Assembly: GCF_016031615.1 (NCBI RefSeq)
Contig: NZ_JACYXC010000001.1
Location: 2,232,001-2,296,000, forward strand
DNA: 64,000 nt
Direction of reading: 5' to 3'
DNA from: Streptomyces pactum
GTDB lineage: Bacteria > Actinomycetota > Actinomycetes > Streptomycetales > Streptomycetaceae
Shown: one piece after another, positions 54,736-63,152 of the stretch
Position numbering within the stretch: position 1 is the first letter of the stretch
How the letters are laid out: every line of letters begins with the position of its first letter
Notes under the pieces: generated by a model
The model's input: only the letters and a program-made list of their open reading frames with translations
Databases searched by the model: none
Told to the model about the DNA's origin: nothing
Position numbers and translations under genes: made by a program

Positions 54736-54762
54736 GATGCCGGCCGCCCCGCCTCTGTGACG
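54736..54762 (-). promoter_or_regulatory. ECF41-type promoter of the AhpD-like gene
   Basis: Minus strand CGTCACA (54762-54756), 16 bases, CATC (54739-54736). Two mismatches to TGTCACA-N16-CGTC and about 65 bases before the start codon. Confidence 0.65.
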
Positions 54763-54796
54763 GCACGGACCTGTGACGTGGCCCACCCGTCACGGC

Positions 54797-54823
54797 TGTC
54801 ACAGGAGGGCCGCGGCCGGCGTC
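54797..54823 (+). promoter_or_regulatory. ECF41 promoter of the sigma factor gene
   Basis: TGTCACA (54797-54803), 16 bases, CGTC (54820-54823): a perfect match to the ECF41 consensus, 41 bases before the start codon, showing autoregulation. Confidence 0.85.
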
Positions 54824-54864
54824 CTGTGCGCGACACGTCCGGGAGCGATCAGGGGGAGCCGACG

Positions 54865-55791
54865 ATGAGCGAGCACAGCCGGGAGACGGGGACCACCGCC
54901 GGGCCGCCCCCGCCCGACGGTCGGCCGGACACCGCCACCGAGGCCTTCGTCGCCCACCGCAGCCTGCTGTTCACCGTCGCCTACGAGATGCTGGGCTCCG
55001 CCGCCGACGCCGAGGACGTGGTGCAGGAGACGTGGCTGCGCTGGGTGGGCGTGGACCTCGGCACGGTGCGGGACCGGCGGGCCTACCTGGTCCGGATGAC
55101 CACCCGTCAGGCCCTGACCCGGCTCCGCACGCTCCGCCGGCGCAGGGAGACCTACACCGGCCCCTGGCTGCCCGAACCGCTGCTGACCGCGCCCGACGTG
55201 GCCGAGGACGTGGCGCTCGCCGACAGCATCTCGATGGCGATGCTGCTGGTGCTGGAGACCCTCTCCCCGACCGAGCGGGCGGTGTTCGTGCTGCGCGACG
55301 TCTTCGCGCTGGAGTACGGCGAGATCGCGGAGGCCGTCGGCAGGCGTCCGGCCGCGGTCCGGCAGATCGCGCACCGGGCGCGGGCGCACGTCGCCGCCCG
55401 CCGGCCGCGCGAGGTCGTCTCCCCGGCCGAGACCCGCGGCGCGCTGGAGGCGTTCCGGCGGGCCGTCGAGACGGGAGACCTGCAGCGCCTGCTCGACATG
55501 ATCGCGCCGGATGTCGTGCTGCTGACCGACGGGGGCGGCACCGTGCCGGCCGCGCCGGCGCCCGTCGTGGGCGCCGACCGGGTGGCCGGGGTGCTGGGCG
55601 GGATCGACGCCGCGATGTCGATGCGGCCGGCCGAGGTCAACGGCTGTCCGGCGCTCCTCCTGCGGCGGGACGGCAGGCTCGACACCGTCCTGGCGGTGCG
55701 GATGGACGGCGGTCTCATCACCGGGCTCTACGCCGTGCGCAATCCCCAGAAGCTGTCCTGCCTCGACCGGGAGACCGCGGTGAGCCGCTGA
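54865..55791 (+). CDS. ECF41 RNA polymerase sigma factor with SnoaL-like C-terminal domain
   Basis: 308 residues from ATG 54865 (MSEHSRETGTTAG) behind AGGGGGAG; the upstream frame extension crosses the promoter. Region 2 has HRSLLFTVAYEMLGSAADAE and DVVQETWLRW; region 4 has FVLRDVFALEYGEIAEAVGR and RPAAVRQIAHRARAHVA. The C-terminal domain carries LLTDGGGT and YAVRNPQKL, the two ECF41 marks. It shares order and promoter design with the pair at 29761-31442 but is clearly diverged from it in sequence. Confidence 0.95.
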   Translation: MSEHSRETGTTAGPPPPDGRPDTATEAFVAHRSLLFTVAYEMLGSAADAEDVVQETWLRWVGVDLGTVRDRRAYLVRMTTRQALTRLRTLRRRRETYTGPWLPEPLLTAPDVAEDVALADSISMAMLLVLETLSPTERAVFVLRDVFALEYGEIAEAVGRRPAAVRQIAHRARAHVAARRPREVVSPAETRGALEAFRRAVETGDLQRLLDMIAPDVVLLTDGGGTVPAAPAPVVGADRVAGVLGGIDAAMSMRPAEVNGCPALLLRRDGRLDTVLAVRMDGGLITGLYAVRNPQKLSCLDRETAVSR

Positions 55792-56869
55792 CGCCACGGG
55801 CCGACTCCGTTGCCGTGGAGGGGCGGGCGGGGTCGCACCGCCTTCCCCGCGGGGCGGTCAGGGCCGCGCCGCCCTCCCCGCCCGGCGGTCGGGCCGCAGC
55901 GCACCGCGCCGCCCTGCCCGTCCGGTGGCCGGCCTCCCCGACCGGCGGCCGCTCGGCGCAGGCCGCCGCCCGCGACGGTGAGCGGGCGTGGCGCGGCGAC
56001 CGCGGGTGGTCAATTGCGGGCGTGGGCGGCGGGACGGGCATCCCTCCGCGGTCACTTCAGCACACCCGGCGGGCGGGTTCCCGTCCCCGCTCCGGGAAAG
56101 TTGTGGAAGCACTTGGGAAAGTTCGATAAGGAGAATTTGATAAACCGTTGCCAGCACTGGCCCGCCCCGGGGCACACTTCATCGCGGCGCGCCCGCGAGT
56201 GGCGCTTTTCCGGCGTCCGGAACGGCCTTCACGGCAATCGGCGCAGCGGCACCACCGGATACCGCGCCAGAGTTTTCCGGCGGCTATCGAAGAATCCATT
56301 GCGGCACCTCGGGGAGAAGTCCGGGAGCTGCTAGGTTCGCCGGGCCAAACCCTTTATGCCTCCAGGGAGTCCGGGGTGCCCAGGTTCTTGTTCCGCCCGC
56401 GACCGCCGTCGGCGCCGCCGGCCGGCCGCTCCCGGCCGCGCGCCCGGTACCGGGCCCCCGCGGCGCCCCGCCGCTCCCGGTCCGGAGCCGCGTACGCCCT
56501 GCCCGGACGGTGTCCCGGCGCCTGGCACCCGCGGCCCGGGCACTACGGACCGGCACGCTCCACCGGTCGGGCGGCGCAAGCCACAGGGCGCCACGGGCCG
56601 GAAGGCGCCGGATCCCTTTATCCGGTGTCCGGCGACTGATTCCTGTGCTGTGACAAAGGAATGCGCGTCCGGCCGGAAACGCGTCGGCGCACCGGCGAAG
56701 GCACTGCCCGGCGGTGCCGTCCGCGCAACGTAGATCCCGGGCCGCCGAGGAAGAACGGCCCGCCCGACCAGAACTCCACGAACCGCAGCCAAATGCCGAC
56801 CCGGCCCGGCCTTCCCGACCCGGAGGACAGGCCGTCGCCCGGTCGGACAACCGTCGGATGGGGAAGCCT
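55792..56869. promoter_or_regulatory. Upstream region of the hydroxyphenylglycine operon
   Basis: About 1.08 kb without a supported gene. The first 300 bases are GC-rich short repeats. At 56094-56102 and 56115-56123 GGGAAAGTT repeats directly, 21 bases apart (two helical turns), next to an A+T-rich GATAAGGAGAATTTGATAAA stretch. CCGGAT-N6-ATCCGG (56608-56625) is an inverted repeat 245 bases before hmaS. These are candidate regulator sites for the cluster. Confidence 0.5.
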
Positions 56870-57901
56870 GTGACCGCGCACGACATCGAATACATAGAGA
56901 TCTACACCGCTGACCGGAAGAAAACCACGGAGTATTTCACCTCCCGGTTCGGTTTCCGGCAGGAAGCACGGAGCGCGGCCGGCGGCCTCGAATCGGTGCT
57001 GCTCCGCCAGAACGGCATCCAGCTCGTGGTCACCTCGGGGCCCGCGGCCGCCGACCACCTCGCCGTCCACGGCGACGGCGTCCGCGACATCGCCTTCGCC
57101 TGCGACGACCCCGCCGCCGTGCTGGCCGGGGCGGTCGCGGCGGGCGGCCGGGACCTGACGCCCGAGGGCGCGGCGGCACCGGTGGTCTCCGGGTTCGGGG
57201 CGGTGCGGCACACCCTGGTCCGGCGCTCCGCCGGCCAGGCGTACGGCCTGCCCGGCGGCCGGGACTGGGAGCCCGTCCCGGCGGCCGGGGCGGGCGGCGA
57301 CGACGAGCCCCGGCTGCGGCTCCTGGACCACGTGGCGATCTGCCTGGAGGCCGGCTCGCTGCACGACACGGTCCGCTACTACATCGAGGGCTTCGGCTTC
57401 GAGCAGTTCTTCAGCGAGTACGTCGCGGTGGGCGAGCAGGCGATGGACTCCATCGTGGTGCGCAGCCCCTCCACCGGGATCACCTTCACCATCATCGAGC
57501 CGGACCCGTCCAGGAAGCCCGGCCAGATCGACGAGTTCCTTCACCGCAACGGCGGCGCGGGCGTGCAGCACCTGGCGTTCCTGGTGGACCAGATCATCCC
57601 GGCCGTGCTCGACTACGAGGCCCGCGGCGTGGAGTTCCTGCAGACCCCGGGCACGTACTACGACGCCCTCGCCGAGCGGATCACCGACCTCGACGAGGCC
57701 ATCGCCGACCTGCGCAAGACCAATGTGCTCGCCGACCGGGACGAGTGGGGCTACCTGCTCCAGCTCTTCACCCGCTCGCCCTTCGAGCGGCGCACCCTGT
57801 TCTTCGAGCTGATCCAGCGGCACGGCGCCCACAGCTTCGGCAGCGCCAACATCCGGGCGCTGTACGAAGCGGTGGAGCGCGCCCGGACGGACGCCCCGTG
57901 A
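56870..57901 (+). CDS. hmaS: 4-hydroxymandelate synthase (HmaS)
   Basis: 343 residues from GTG 56870 (MTAHDIEYIEIYTADRKKTT) behind GGGGAAG; ATG 56858 in frame lacks a site. It converts 4-hydroxyphenylpyruvate to 4-hydroxymandelate with Fe(II) and O2 in cytoplasm. Two vicinal-oxygen-chelate domains are present. The iron ligands are His154 (LLDHVAICLE), His234 (GVQHLAFLVD) and Glu313 (LFFELIQRHG), at the spacing of known HmaS. It could be confused with 4-hydroxyphenylpyruvate dioxygenase, but the neighbours (hydroxymandelate oxidase, HpgT, prephenate dehydrogenase) settle the role. First gene of a three-gene coupled operon. Confidence 0.95.
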   Translation: MTAHDIEYIEIYTADRKKTTEYFTSRFGFRQEARSAAGGLESVLLRQNGIQLVVTSGPAAADHLAVHGDGVRDIAFACDDPAAVLAGAVAAGGRDLTPEGAAAPVVSGFGAVRHTLVRRSAGQAYGLPGGRDWEPVPAAGAGGDDEPRLRLLDHVAICLEAGSLHDTVRYYIEGFGFEQFFSEYVAVGEQAMDSIVVRSPSTGITFTIIEPDPSRKPGQIDEFLHRNGGAGVQHLAFLVDQIIPAVLDYEARGVEFLQTPGTYYDALAERITDLDEAIADLRKTNVLADRDEWGYLLQLFTRSPFERRTLFFELIQRHGAHSFGSANIRALYEAVERARTDAP

Positions 57902-60402
57902 CCGGGCCCGGTTCCGCCGCCGGTCCGCTCCGGCCGGTGTCCCTGGAGGAGTACGCCGAGGCGGCGCGGGCGCGCGTCGAGCCGGCGGTGTGGGACTTCA
58001 TCGAGGGCGGCGCCGGTCAGGAGCGTACGCTCACGGCCAACCGGCTCGCCTTCGACCAGGTGCGGCTGCGCACCCGGGTGCTCACCGGCTGCGGCGAACC
58101 CGACCTGGCCACCACCGTGCTGGGACGCACCTGGGCGGCCCCGGTCGCGGTGGCCCCGGTCGCGTACCACACGCTGGTGCACCCGGACGGCGAGACGGCC
58201 ACCGCGCGGGCCGCGGGCGCGGCGGGCCTGCCCCTGGTGGTGAGCACCTTCGCCGGGCGGACCTTCGAGGACATCGCCGCCGCCGCGTCGTCACCGCTGT
58301 GGCTCCAGGTCTACTGCTTCCGCGACCGGGAGACCACCCGGCGGGTGGTGGAACGGGCCGAGCGGGCCGGCTTCGAGGCGCTGGTGCTCACGGTGGACAC
58401 CCCGCGCCTGGGCCGCCGGCTGCGCGACCTGCGCAACGGCTTCCGGCTGCCGGACCACGTCCGGCCCGCCAACCTGCCGGCGGAGCACGCGGACGCCTCC
58501 CCCGCCGACCACGGCCGGACCCACCTCGATCCGGGCCTGGACTGGTCGGTGATCTCCTGGCTGCGCTCGATCAGCCACCTCCCGGTGCTGGTCAAGGGCG
58601 TGATGACGGCCGAGGACGCCGACGCCGCGGTGGCGGCCGGGGTGGACGGCGTGGTGGTCTCCAACCACGGCGGCCGGCAACTGGACGGTGTCCCGGCGTC
58701 CCTGGACGTCCTGCCCGAGGTCGCCGCGGCGGTACGCGGCCGGACCGCGCTGCTGCTCGACGGGGGCGTGCGCCGGGGCGGTGACGTCCTGGCCGCACTC
58801 GCCCTGGGCGCCGACGCGGTGCTGCTGGGCCGCCCGGTGCTGCACGGGCTGGCGGTGGCGGGCGACGAGGGCGTGGCCGGCGTGCTGGACCTGGTGACCG
58901 AGGAGCTGGCGGACGCGATGGCGCTGACCGGCACCCCCTCGGTCGCCGCGGCCGGCGCCGCGCTGCCGGCCGCCCCGGCGGGCACGGTCGCGTCCGCCGC
59001 CGCGCCCGCGCACCTCACGGCGCCGGCGCCGGCCCCCGTACCGGCCCCCGTACCGGCGGCGGTCCCGGGGGCGGCCGTGCTGCGCAAGGAGGAGCTGCAC
59101 GGCAGCGTGTCCGACCCCCTGCTGGACACCATGAACTTCCTCAACGAGATCACCGGCCGCTTCCCCGGTGCCGTCTCGTTCGCGCCCGGCCGGCCGTACG
59201 AGGGCCTCTTCGACACCGAGGAGATCTTCGGCCACCTGCGCCGGTACGTGGACCACCTCGCCGCCCGGGGCGCCTCGCCCGGCGAGATCCGCACCACGAT
59301 GTACCAGTACGGCCCGACGGCCGGGCAGATCCGGGAGCTGATCGCCGACTCGCTGCGGGCGGACGAGGGCATCGACGTACCGCCGGAGTCGATCGTGGTG
59401 ACGGTCGGCGCCCAGGAGGCCATGCTGCTCACGCTGCGGGCGCTCTTCGCGGACCCGCGGGACGTGCTGCTGGTCGTCAGCCCGTGCTACGTGGGCATCA
59501 CCGGTGCGGCGCGCCTGCTCGACCTGCGGGTGCGGTCGGTGGAGGAGCGCGAGGCCGGCCTGGACCCGGCCGACGTGGCGGCGGCGGTGCGCGCCGAACG
59601 GGCCGCGGGACGGCGGCCGCGGGCGCTGTACGTGGTGCCGGACCACTCCAACCCGTCCGGCAGCACCATGACCCGGCGGGCCCGCGAGGAGCTGCTGGAC
59701 CTCGCCGCGCGGCACGACCTGCTCATCATCGAGGACAGCCCCTACCGGCTGGTCAGCCCCGGGCCGCAGGAGCCCACCCTGAAGTCGCTCGACCGGGAAC
59801 GGCGGGTGGTGCACCTGGGCTCGTTCGCCAAGTCGGTGTTCCCCGGGGCCCGGGTCGGCTTCGCGGTCGCCGACCAGCCGGTGCGGGACGCCACGGGGTC
59901 CGGGAGCCTGCTCGCCGACGAACTGGCCAAGATCAAGAGCATGGTGACGGTGAACACCCCGGCGCTGAGCCAGGCGGCCGTGGCCGGGGCGCTGCTCGCC
60001 TCCGGCGGCCGGCTCACCGAGCTGAACGCCCTCCCGGCCAAGCACTACGGCGAGGCGCTGCGCGAGACGCTGGACCAGCTCGACCGTCGGCTGCCGGAGG
60101 ACCGGCGGCGGGCGCTGGGGGTGGACTGGAACCGGCCGAGCGGGGGGTTCTTCCTCACCGTGCGGGTGCCGTTCCCGGCCGGCAACGACGCGCTGCTGCG
60201 TTCGGCCCGGAACCACGGGGTGATCTGGACGCCGATGTCCTACTTCCACCCCGAGGAGGGCGGCGACCGGTCGTTGCGGCTGTCCTTCAGCTACCTGGGC
60301 CAGGAGGAGATCCGGGAGGGCATCGCCCGGTTCGCCGCCTTCGTCGAGGCGGAGGCCGCGCGGGCGGCCGGCGGGACCACCGAGGCGGGGGGTGCCGCAT
60401 GA
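57898..60402 (+). CDS. hmo-hpgT: Fused hydroxymandelate oxidase and hydroxyphenylglycine aminotransferase (Hmo-HpgT)
   Basis: 834 residues from GTG 57898, overlapping the hmaS stop (GTGA). Residues 1-345 are an FMN-dependent alpha-hydroxyacid oxidase with LLLDGGVRRGGDVLAALALG and SNHGGRQLDG (catalytic His257, Arg260), making 4-hydroxybenzoylformate. A Pro/Ala linker (350-393) joins it to a fold-type I aminotransferase (395-834) with VVPDHSNPSGSTM and HLGSFAKSVFPGARVGF (PLP Lys645), making 4-hydroxyphenylglycine. The pathway cycles: the amino donor tyrosine returns hydroxyphenylpyruvate for HmaS. Hmo and HpgT are separate genes in the calcium-dependent antibiotic cluster; a fused form has, as I recall, been seen in enduracidin-type clusters. 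No frameshift is needed to join the halves. Confidence 0.95.
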   Translation: MTGPGSAAGPLRPVSLEEYAEAARARVEPAVWDFIEGGAGQERTLTANRLAFDQVRLRTRVLTGCGEPDLATTVLGRTWAAPVAVAPVAYHTLVHPDGETATARAAGAAGLPLVVSTFAGRTFEDIAAAASSPLWLQVYCFRDRETTRRVVERAERAGFEALVLTVDTPRLGRRLRDLRNGFRLPDHVRPANLPAEHADASPADHGRTHLDPGLDWSVISWLRSISHLPVLVKGVMTAEDADAAVAAGVDGVVVSNHGGRQLDGVPASLDVLPEVAAAVRGRTALLLDGGVRRGGDVLAALALGADAVLLGRPVLHGLAVAGDEGVAGVLDLVTEELADAMALTGTPSVAAAGAALPAAPAGTVASAAAPAHLTAPAPAPVPAPVPAAVPGAAVLRKEELHGSVSDPLLDTMNFLNEITGRFPGAVSFAPGRPYEGLFDTEEIFGHLRRYVDHLAARGASPGEIRTTMYQYGPTAGQIRELIADSLRADEGIDVPPESIVVTVGAQEAMLLTLRALFADPRDVLLVVSPCYVGITGAARLLDLRVRSVEEREAGLDPADVAAAVRAERAAGRRPRALYVVPDHSNPSGSTMTRRAREELLDLAARHDLLIIEDSPYRLVSPGPQEPTLKSLDRERRVVHLGSFAKSVFPGARVGFAVADQPVRDATGSGSLLADELAKIKSMVTVNTPALSQAAVAGALLASGGRLTELNALPAKHYGEALRETLDQLDRRLPEDRRRALGVDWNRPSGGFFLTVRVPFPAGNDALLRSARNHGVIWTPMSYFHPEEGGDRSLRLSFSYLGQEEIREGIARFAAFVEAEAARAAGGTTEAGGAA

Positions 60403-61508
60403 GGACCGCCGCCGTCGTCGGAACCGGGCTGATCGGCACCTCCATCGCCCTCGCGCTGACCCGGCGCGGCGTCGCGGTCCACCTCGACGACGCGGACACC
60501 ACCGCGGCCCGGACCGCCGAGGCCCTGGGCGCCGGTTCGCTCCGGCCGCCCGCCGAGCCGGTGGAGCTGGCGGTGCTGGCGGTCCCGCCGGCCCACATCG
60601 GCACGGTCCTGGCCCGCTGCCAGCGGGAGGGGCTGGCCCACGCCTACACCGATGTGGCCAGCGTCAAGTCCCGGCCGTACGAGGAGGTGACGGCCGCCGG
60701 CGGGGACCCGGCCAGCTATCTCGGCGGGCACCCACTGGCCGGCAGCGAACGCTCCGGGCCGCTGGCGGCGCGCGCCGACCTCTTCGAGGGGCGGCCGTGG
60801 GTGCTGACGCCCTCACCGCGCACCCACCGCGCGGCGCTCAACCGGGGCCTGGAGCTGGTGTCGCTGTGCGGCGGGGTGCCGGTCATCATGGACGTCGCCG
60901 CCCACGACCGGGCGGTGGCGCTCACCTCGCACGCCCCGCACCTGGTCTCCTCGGCGCTGGCGGCCCGGCTGGAGGACGCGGAGGCCGAGCACATCCGGGT
61001 GTCCGGCCAGGGGTTGCGGGACGTGACCCGGATCGCCGCGGGCGAACCGGCGCTGTGGGCGGACATCCTGGAGGCGAACGCCGACGCGGTGGCCGACGTG
61101 CTGGAGGCGTGCGCCGCGGACCTGGGCCGGATGGTCACCGTGCTGCGCGCCCGGCGCGGCGCGGACGAGCAGGGCCGGGCGCGGGCCACCGCCGAGCTGA
61201 CCGAGCTGCTGCGGCGCGGCAACCGCGGGCACGCGCGGGTGCCGCAGAAACCGCGGTCGCGGCCGGTGGAGTTCGTCGCGGTACCGGTCGCGGTACCGGA
61301 CCAGCCCGGGGCGTTGGCCCGGTTGTTCTCGGCGGTGAGCGAGGCGGGCGTGAACATCGAGGACGTCCGGATCGAGCACTCCCTGGACCGGCCGCGCGGC
61401 CTGGTGGAACTGCTGGTGGATCCGGCGTCCCTCACCGGGCTGCGGCGGGTGCTGGACGCCAACGGCTGGGCGCCGCAGGAGGAGGGCCGGCTGGTCGAGA
61501 ACCGCTGA
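60399..61508 (+). CDS. Prephenate dehydrogenase with ACT domain
   Basis: 369 residues from ATG 60399, overlapping the preceding stop (ATGA). The Rossmann fold starts MRTAAVVGTGLIGTSIALAL. TDVASVKSRPYEEV and YLGGHPLAGSERSGPLAARA are the prephenate-binding motifs, with the catalytic His in GGHPLAG. A C-terminal ACT domain (about 290-355, VAVPDQPGALARLFSAVSEA) may bind tyrosine. It makes 4-hydroxyphenylpyruvate from prephenate and so feeds HmaS; a cluster copy of this enzyme is a standard part of hydroxyphenylglycine loci. Last gene of the operon. Confidence 0.95.
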   Translation: MRTAAVVGTGLIGTSIALALTRRGVAVHLDDADTTAARTAEALGAGSLRPPAEPVELAVLAVPPAHIGTVLARCQREGLAHAYTDVASVKSRPYEEVTAAGGDPASYLGGHPLAGSERSGPLAARADLFEGRPWVLTPSPRTHRAALNRGLELVSLCGGVPVIMDVAAHDRAVALTSHAPHLVSSALAARLEDAEAEHIRVSGQGLRDVTRIAAGEPALWADILEANADAVADVLEACAADLGRMVTVLRARRGADEQGRARATAELTELLRRGNRGHARVPQKPRSRPVEFVAVPVAVPDQPGALARLFSAVSEAGVNIEDVRIEHSLDRPRGLVELLVDPASLTGLRRVLDANGWAPQEEGRLVENR

Positions 61509-62059
61509 GCGGATGCGCGGAGCGGCCGTGGGGCGGCCGGGCGGTCGCCCCACGGCGGCGCGGGCCGACCCGACGGCGCGGGCATGCTGATGGCGCGGGT
61601 GACGCGAGACGTGGTGGCGGCGGACACGGCGGCCCGCCTCGGCGCACGGCGACGCGGGACGTGGTGGTGGCGCGGGACGTGGTGGTGGCGGCGGACACGG
61701 CGGCCCGCCTCGGTGCACGGCGACGCCGAACGTGGGCGGGCCCGGCGGCCCGCGTCGGCGCACGGTGGTGCGGGGCCGGCGGACGGCGGTGCGGCACCGG
61801 CGAGCGGTGGCGTGCGTCACCGCCGTCGCGGGCATCACGCGGCTGGGCCACCGCGGCGGACGTCGTCGGGTGCGGCGCGGGCCGGTGTGCTTCATCCGGG
61901 CCGCCGCGGCCGGGCCCCCGGCCGGGGGCGGAGCCGTACGGCGTGGCGGCGGTGACCCGCCGTCAGCGGCCGGACGGCGGCCGAAGCGGCCCGGCGGTGA
62001 CGCACCGGGGTACCGGCGGGGCGGGTGCGGCGGCTCGCCGACCGGGCACCCGGCGCGGC
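61509..62059. repeat. Convergent spacer with a 45-bp direct repeat
   Basis: A 45-base unit beginning GTGGTGGCGGCGGACACGG lies at 61611-61655 and at 61682-61726 with one mismatch. A partial third copy starts near 61750, and GACGTGGTGG words lie between. No gene is supported; it separates the convergent prephenate dehydrogenase and LysR-type genes. Confidence 0.8.
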
Positions 62060-62317
62060 TCAGGCCGCGTCGCAGACGCCCTTCATGCCGTCGATGAGGG
62101 TCAGCACGGCTCTGGCGGACGGCAGGATCATGCGGCCCTCCCGGGTCAGCCGCGCCCCGGTCGAGTCACGGGTGAACAGCTTGGTCCCCAGCATCTGTTC
62201 CAGGCACTTGATCTGGTAGCTGATGGCCGGCTGGGAGTATCCCAGCTCCTTCGCGGCCTGATCCATACGTCCAATTTCCGCCACGGACACGAAAGCGCGG
62301 AACTCCCGCTCGTGCAT
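62060..62317 (-). CDS. Stand-alone LysR-type DNA-binding domain protein
   Basis: 85 residues, ATG 62317 behind AGGGGGC. The whole protein is the LysR helix-turn-helix and linker helix: FRAFVSVAEIGRMDQAAKEL, GYSQPAISYQIKCLEQMLGT, KLFTRDSTGARLTREGRMIL, then ARAVLTLIDGM and a stop. The effector-binding domain (about 200 residues) is absent, and no remnant is seen downstream, where repeats begin. It could dimerise through the linker helix and act without a ligand. A T-N11-A box lies 71 bases upstream of its start. Position between the precursor operon and mbtH makes it a candidate cluster regulator. Confidence 0.85.
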   Translation of the reverse strand: MHEREFRAFVSVAEIGRMDQAAKELGYSQPAISYQIKCLEQMLGTKLFTRDSTGARLTREGRMILPSARAVLTLIDGMKGVCDAA

Positions 62318-62387
62318 AGCGCCCCCTGTCTTATTTCAGCGCAACGTAAAAGCCCGCTAAAATTCTTTTCCCGAAGCACCGGATCTC

Positions 62388-62406
62388 GTTATGTGCGGTC
62401 CATAAC
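62388..62406. promoter_or_regulatory. LysR-type box GTTATG-N7-CATAAC
   Basis: Perfect 6-base arms around a 7-base spacer, containing T-N11-A (T62392 to A62404), in an A+T-rich patch upstream of the LysR-type gene. This is the classic binding-site form for the family; binding by the neighbour is inferred. Confidence 0.7.
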
Positions 62407-62854
62407 AACTCATGCCATGGGGCGGATCAACGCGCCATGCAGGAAGCTGCAGCCGCCCCGGCGGAATGCGCCGTATCCGGTCCGGCGGGGGCCCGGCGGC
62501 GGGCGCCGGCCGCCGGGGAACACCCCTGGTGGAGCCGTCGATACGCCCGGCATGCCCCGAATCCCCGGGACGCGGCGCGCGGCGGCGGCCGGCTCCGGAG
62601 ACGGGCCGGCGGGCGTCCGGACGGGCGGTCGGCCGGTTGGCAGGAAGCTGTTACGCGCGTATACCGCCGGGGCGCGCACCGGCCGCCGGCCGGTGGCGCC
62701 CGGGCCGCCCGGGCACCGCCGGGCACGGGGCCGGCGGCGGTACGGGCGCCTGCGGGGCGGCGCGCCCGGTCGGGGCGGCGCGCGGCGGCAGGCCGCCGGA
62801 CCCGCGGGCCCGGCGGCGGGGCCGGTGGCAGGGAAGAGACAGCGAGGAGACAGC
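62407..62854. other. GC-rich spacer
   Basis: No supported gene; frames are Arg/Pro/Gly/Ala-rich low complexity. It lies between the LysR promoter area and the mbtH terminator. Confidence 0.5.
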
Positions 62855-62887
62855 GAGGGGGCCGACGTCGTGGACGTCGGCCCCCTC
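62855..62887 (-). terminator. Strong terminator hairpin after mbtH
   Basis: GAGGGGGCCGACGTC pairs over all 15 bases with GACGTCGGCCCCCTC around a GTG loop, 58 bases beyond the mbtH stop. Its symmetry may also block read-through from the other side. Confidence 0.88.
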
Positions 62888-62945
62888 ACCCGGTGCCGTG
62901 CCGCCCGCCGCCGGGGCATCGGGACGGCGGCGGGCGGTGCCGGGA

Positions 62946-63152
62946 TCAGCCCATCTGGGCGACCAGGCTCTTGGGCCGCATGTCGGTCCAGTTCTCGTTG
63001 ATGTAGTCGAGGCACGCCTGGCGCGTGTCCTCGCCGTGCACGGAGGTCCAGCCCGCGGGGATCTCGGCGAACGCCGGCCACAGGGAGTGCTGCCCCTCCT
63101 CGTTGACCAGCACGTGGTAGCTGCCGTTCTCGTCCTCAAAGGGGTTGCTCAC
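62946..63152 (-). CDS. mbtH: MbtH-family NRPS accessory protein
   Basis: 68 residues from GTG 63152 behind AGGAAGGA. MSNPFEDENGSYHVLVNEEG, QHSLWPAFAEIPAGW and CLDYINENWTDMRPKSL are the full MbtH signature, including the Trp residues that grip adenylation domains. MbtH proteins activate or stabilise NRPS adenylation domains, so its presence predicts an NRPS in the part of the cluster not shown. It has its own terminator and is transcribed towards the LysR-type gene. Confidence 0.97.
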   Translation of the reverse strand: MSNPFEDENGSYHVLVNEEGQHSLWPAFAEIPAGWTSVHGEDTRQACLDYINENWTDMRPKSLVAQMG

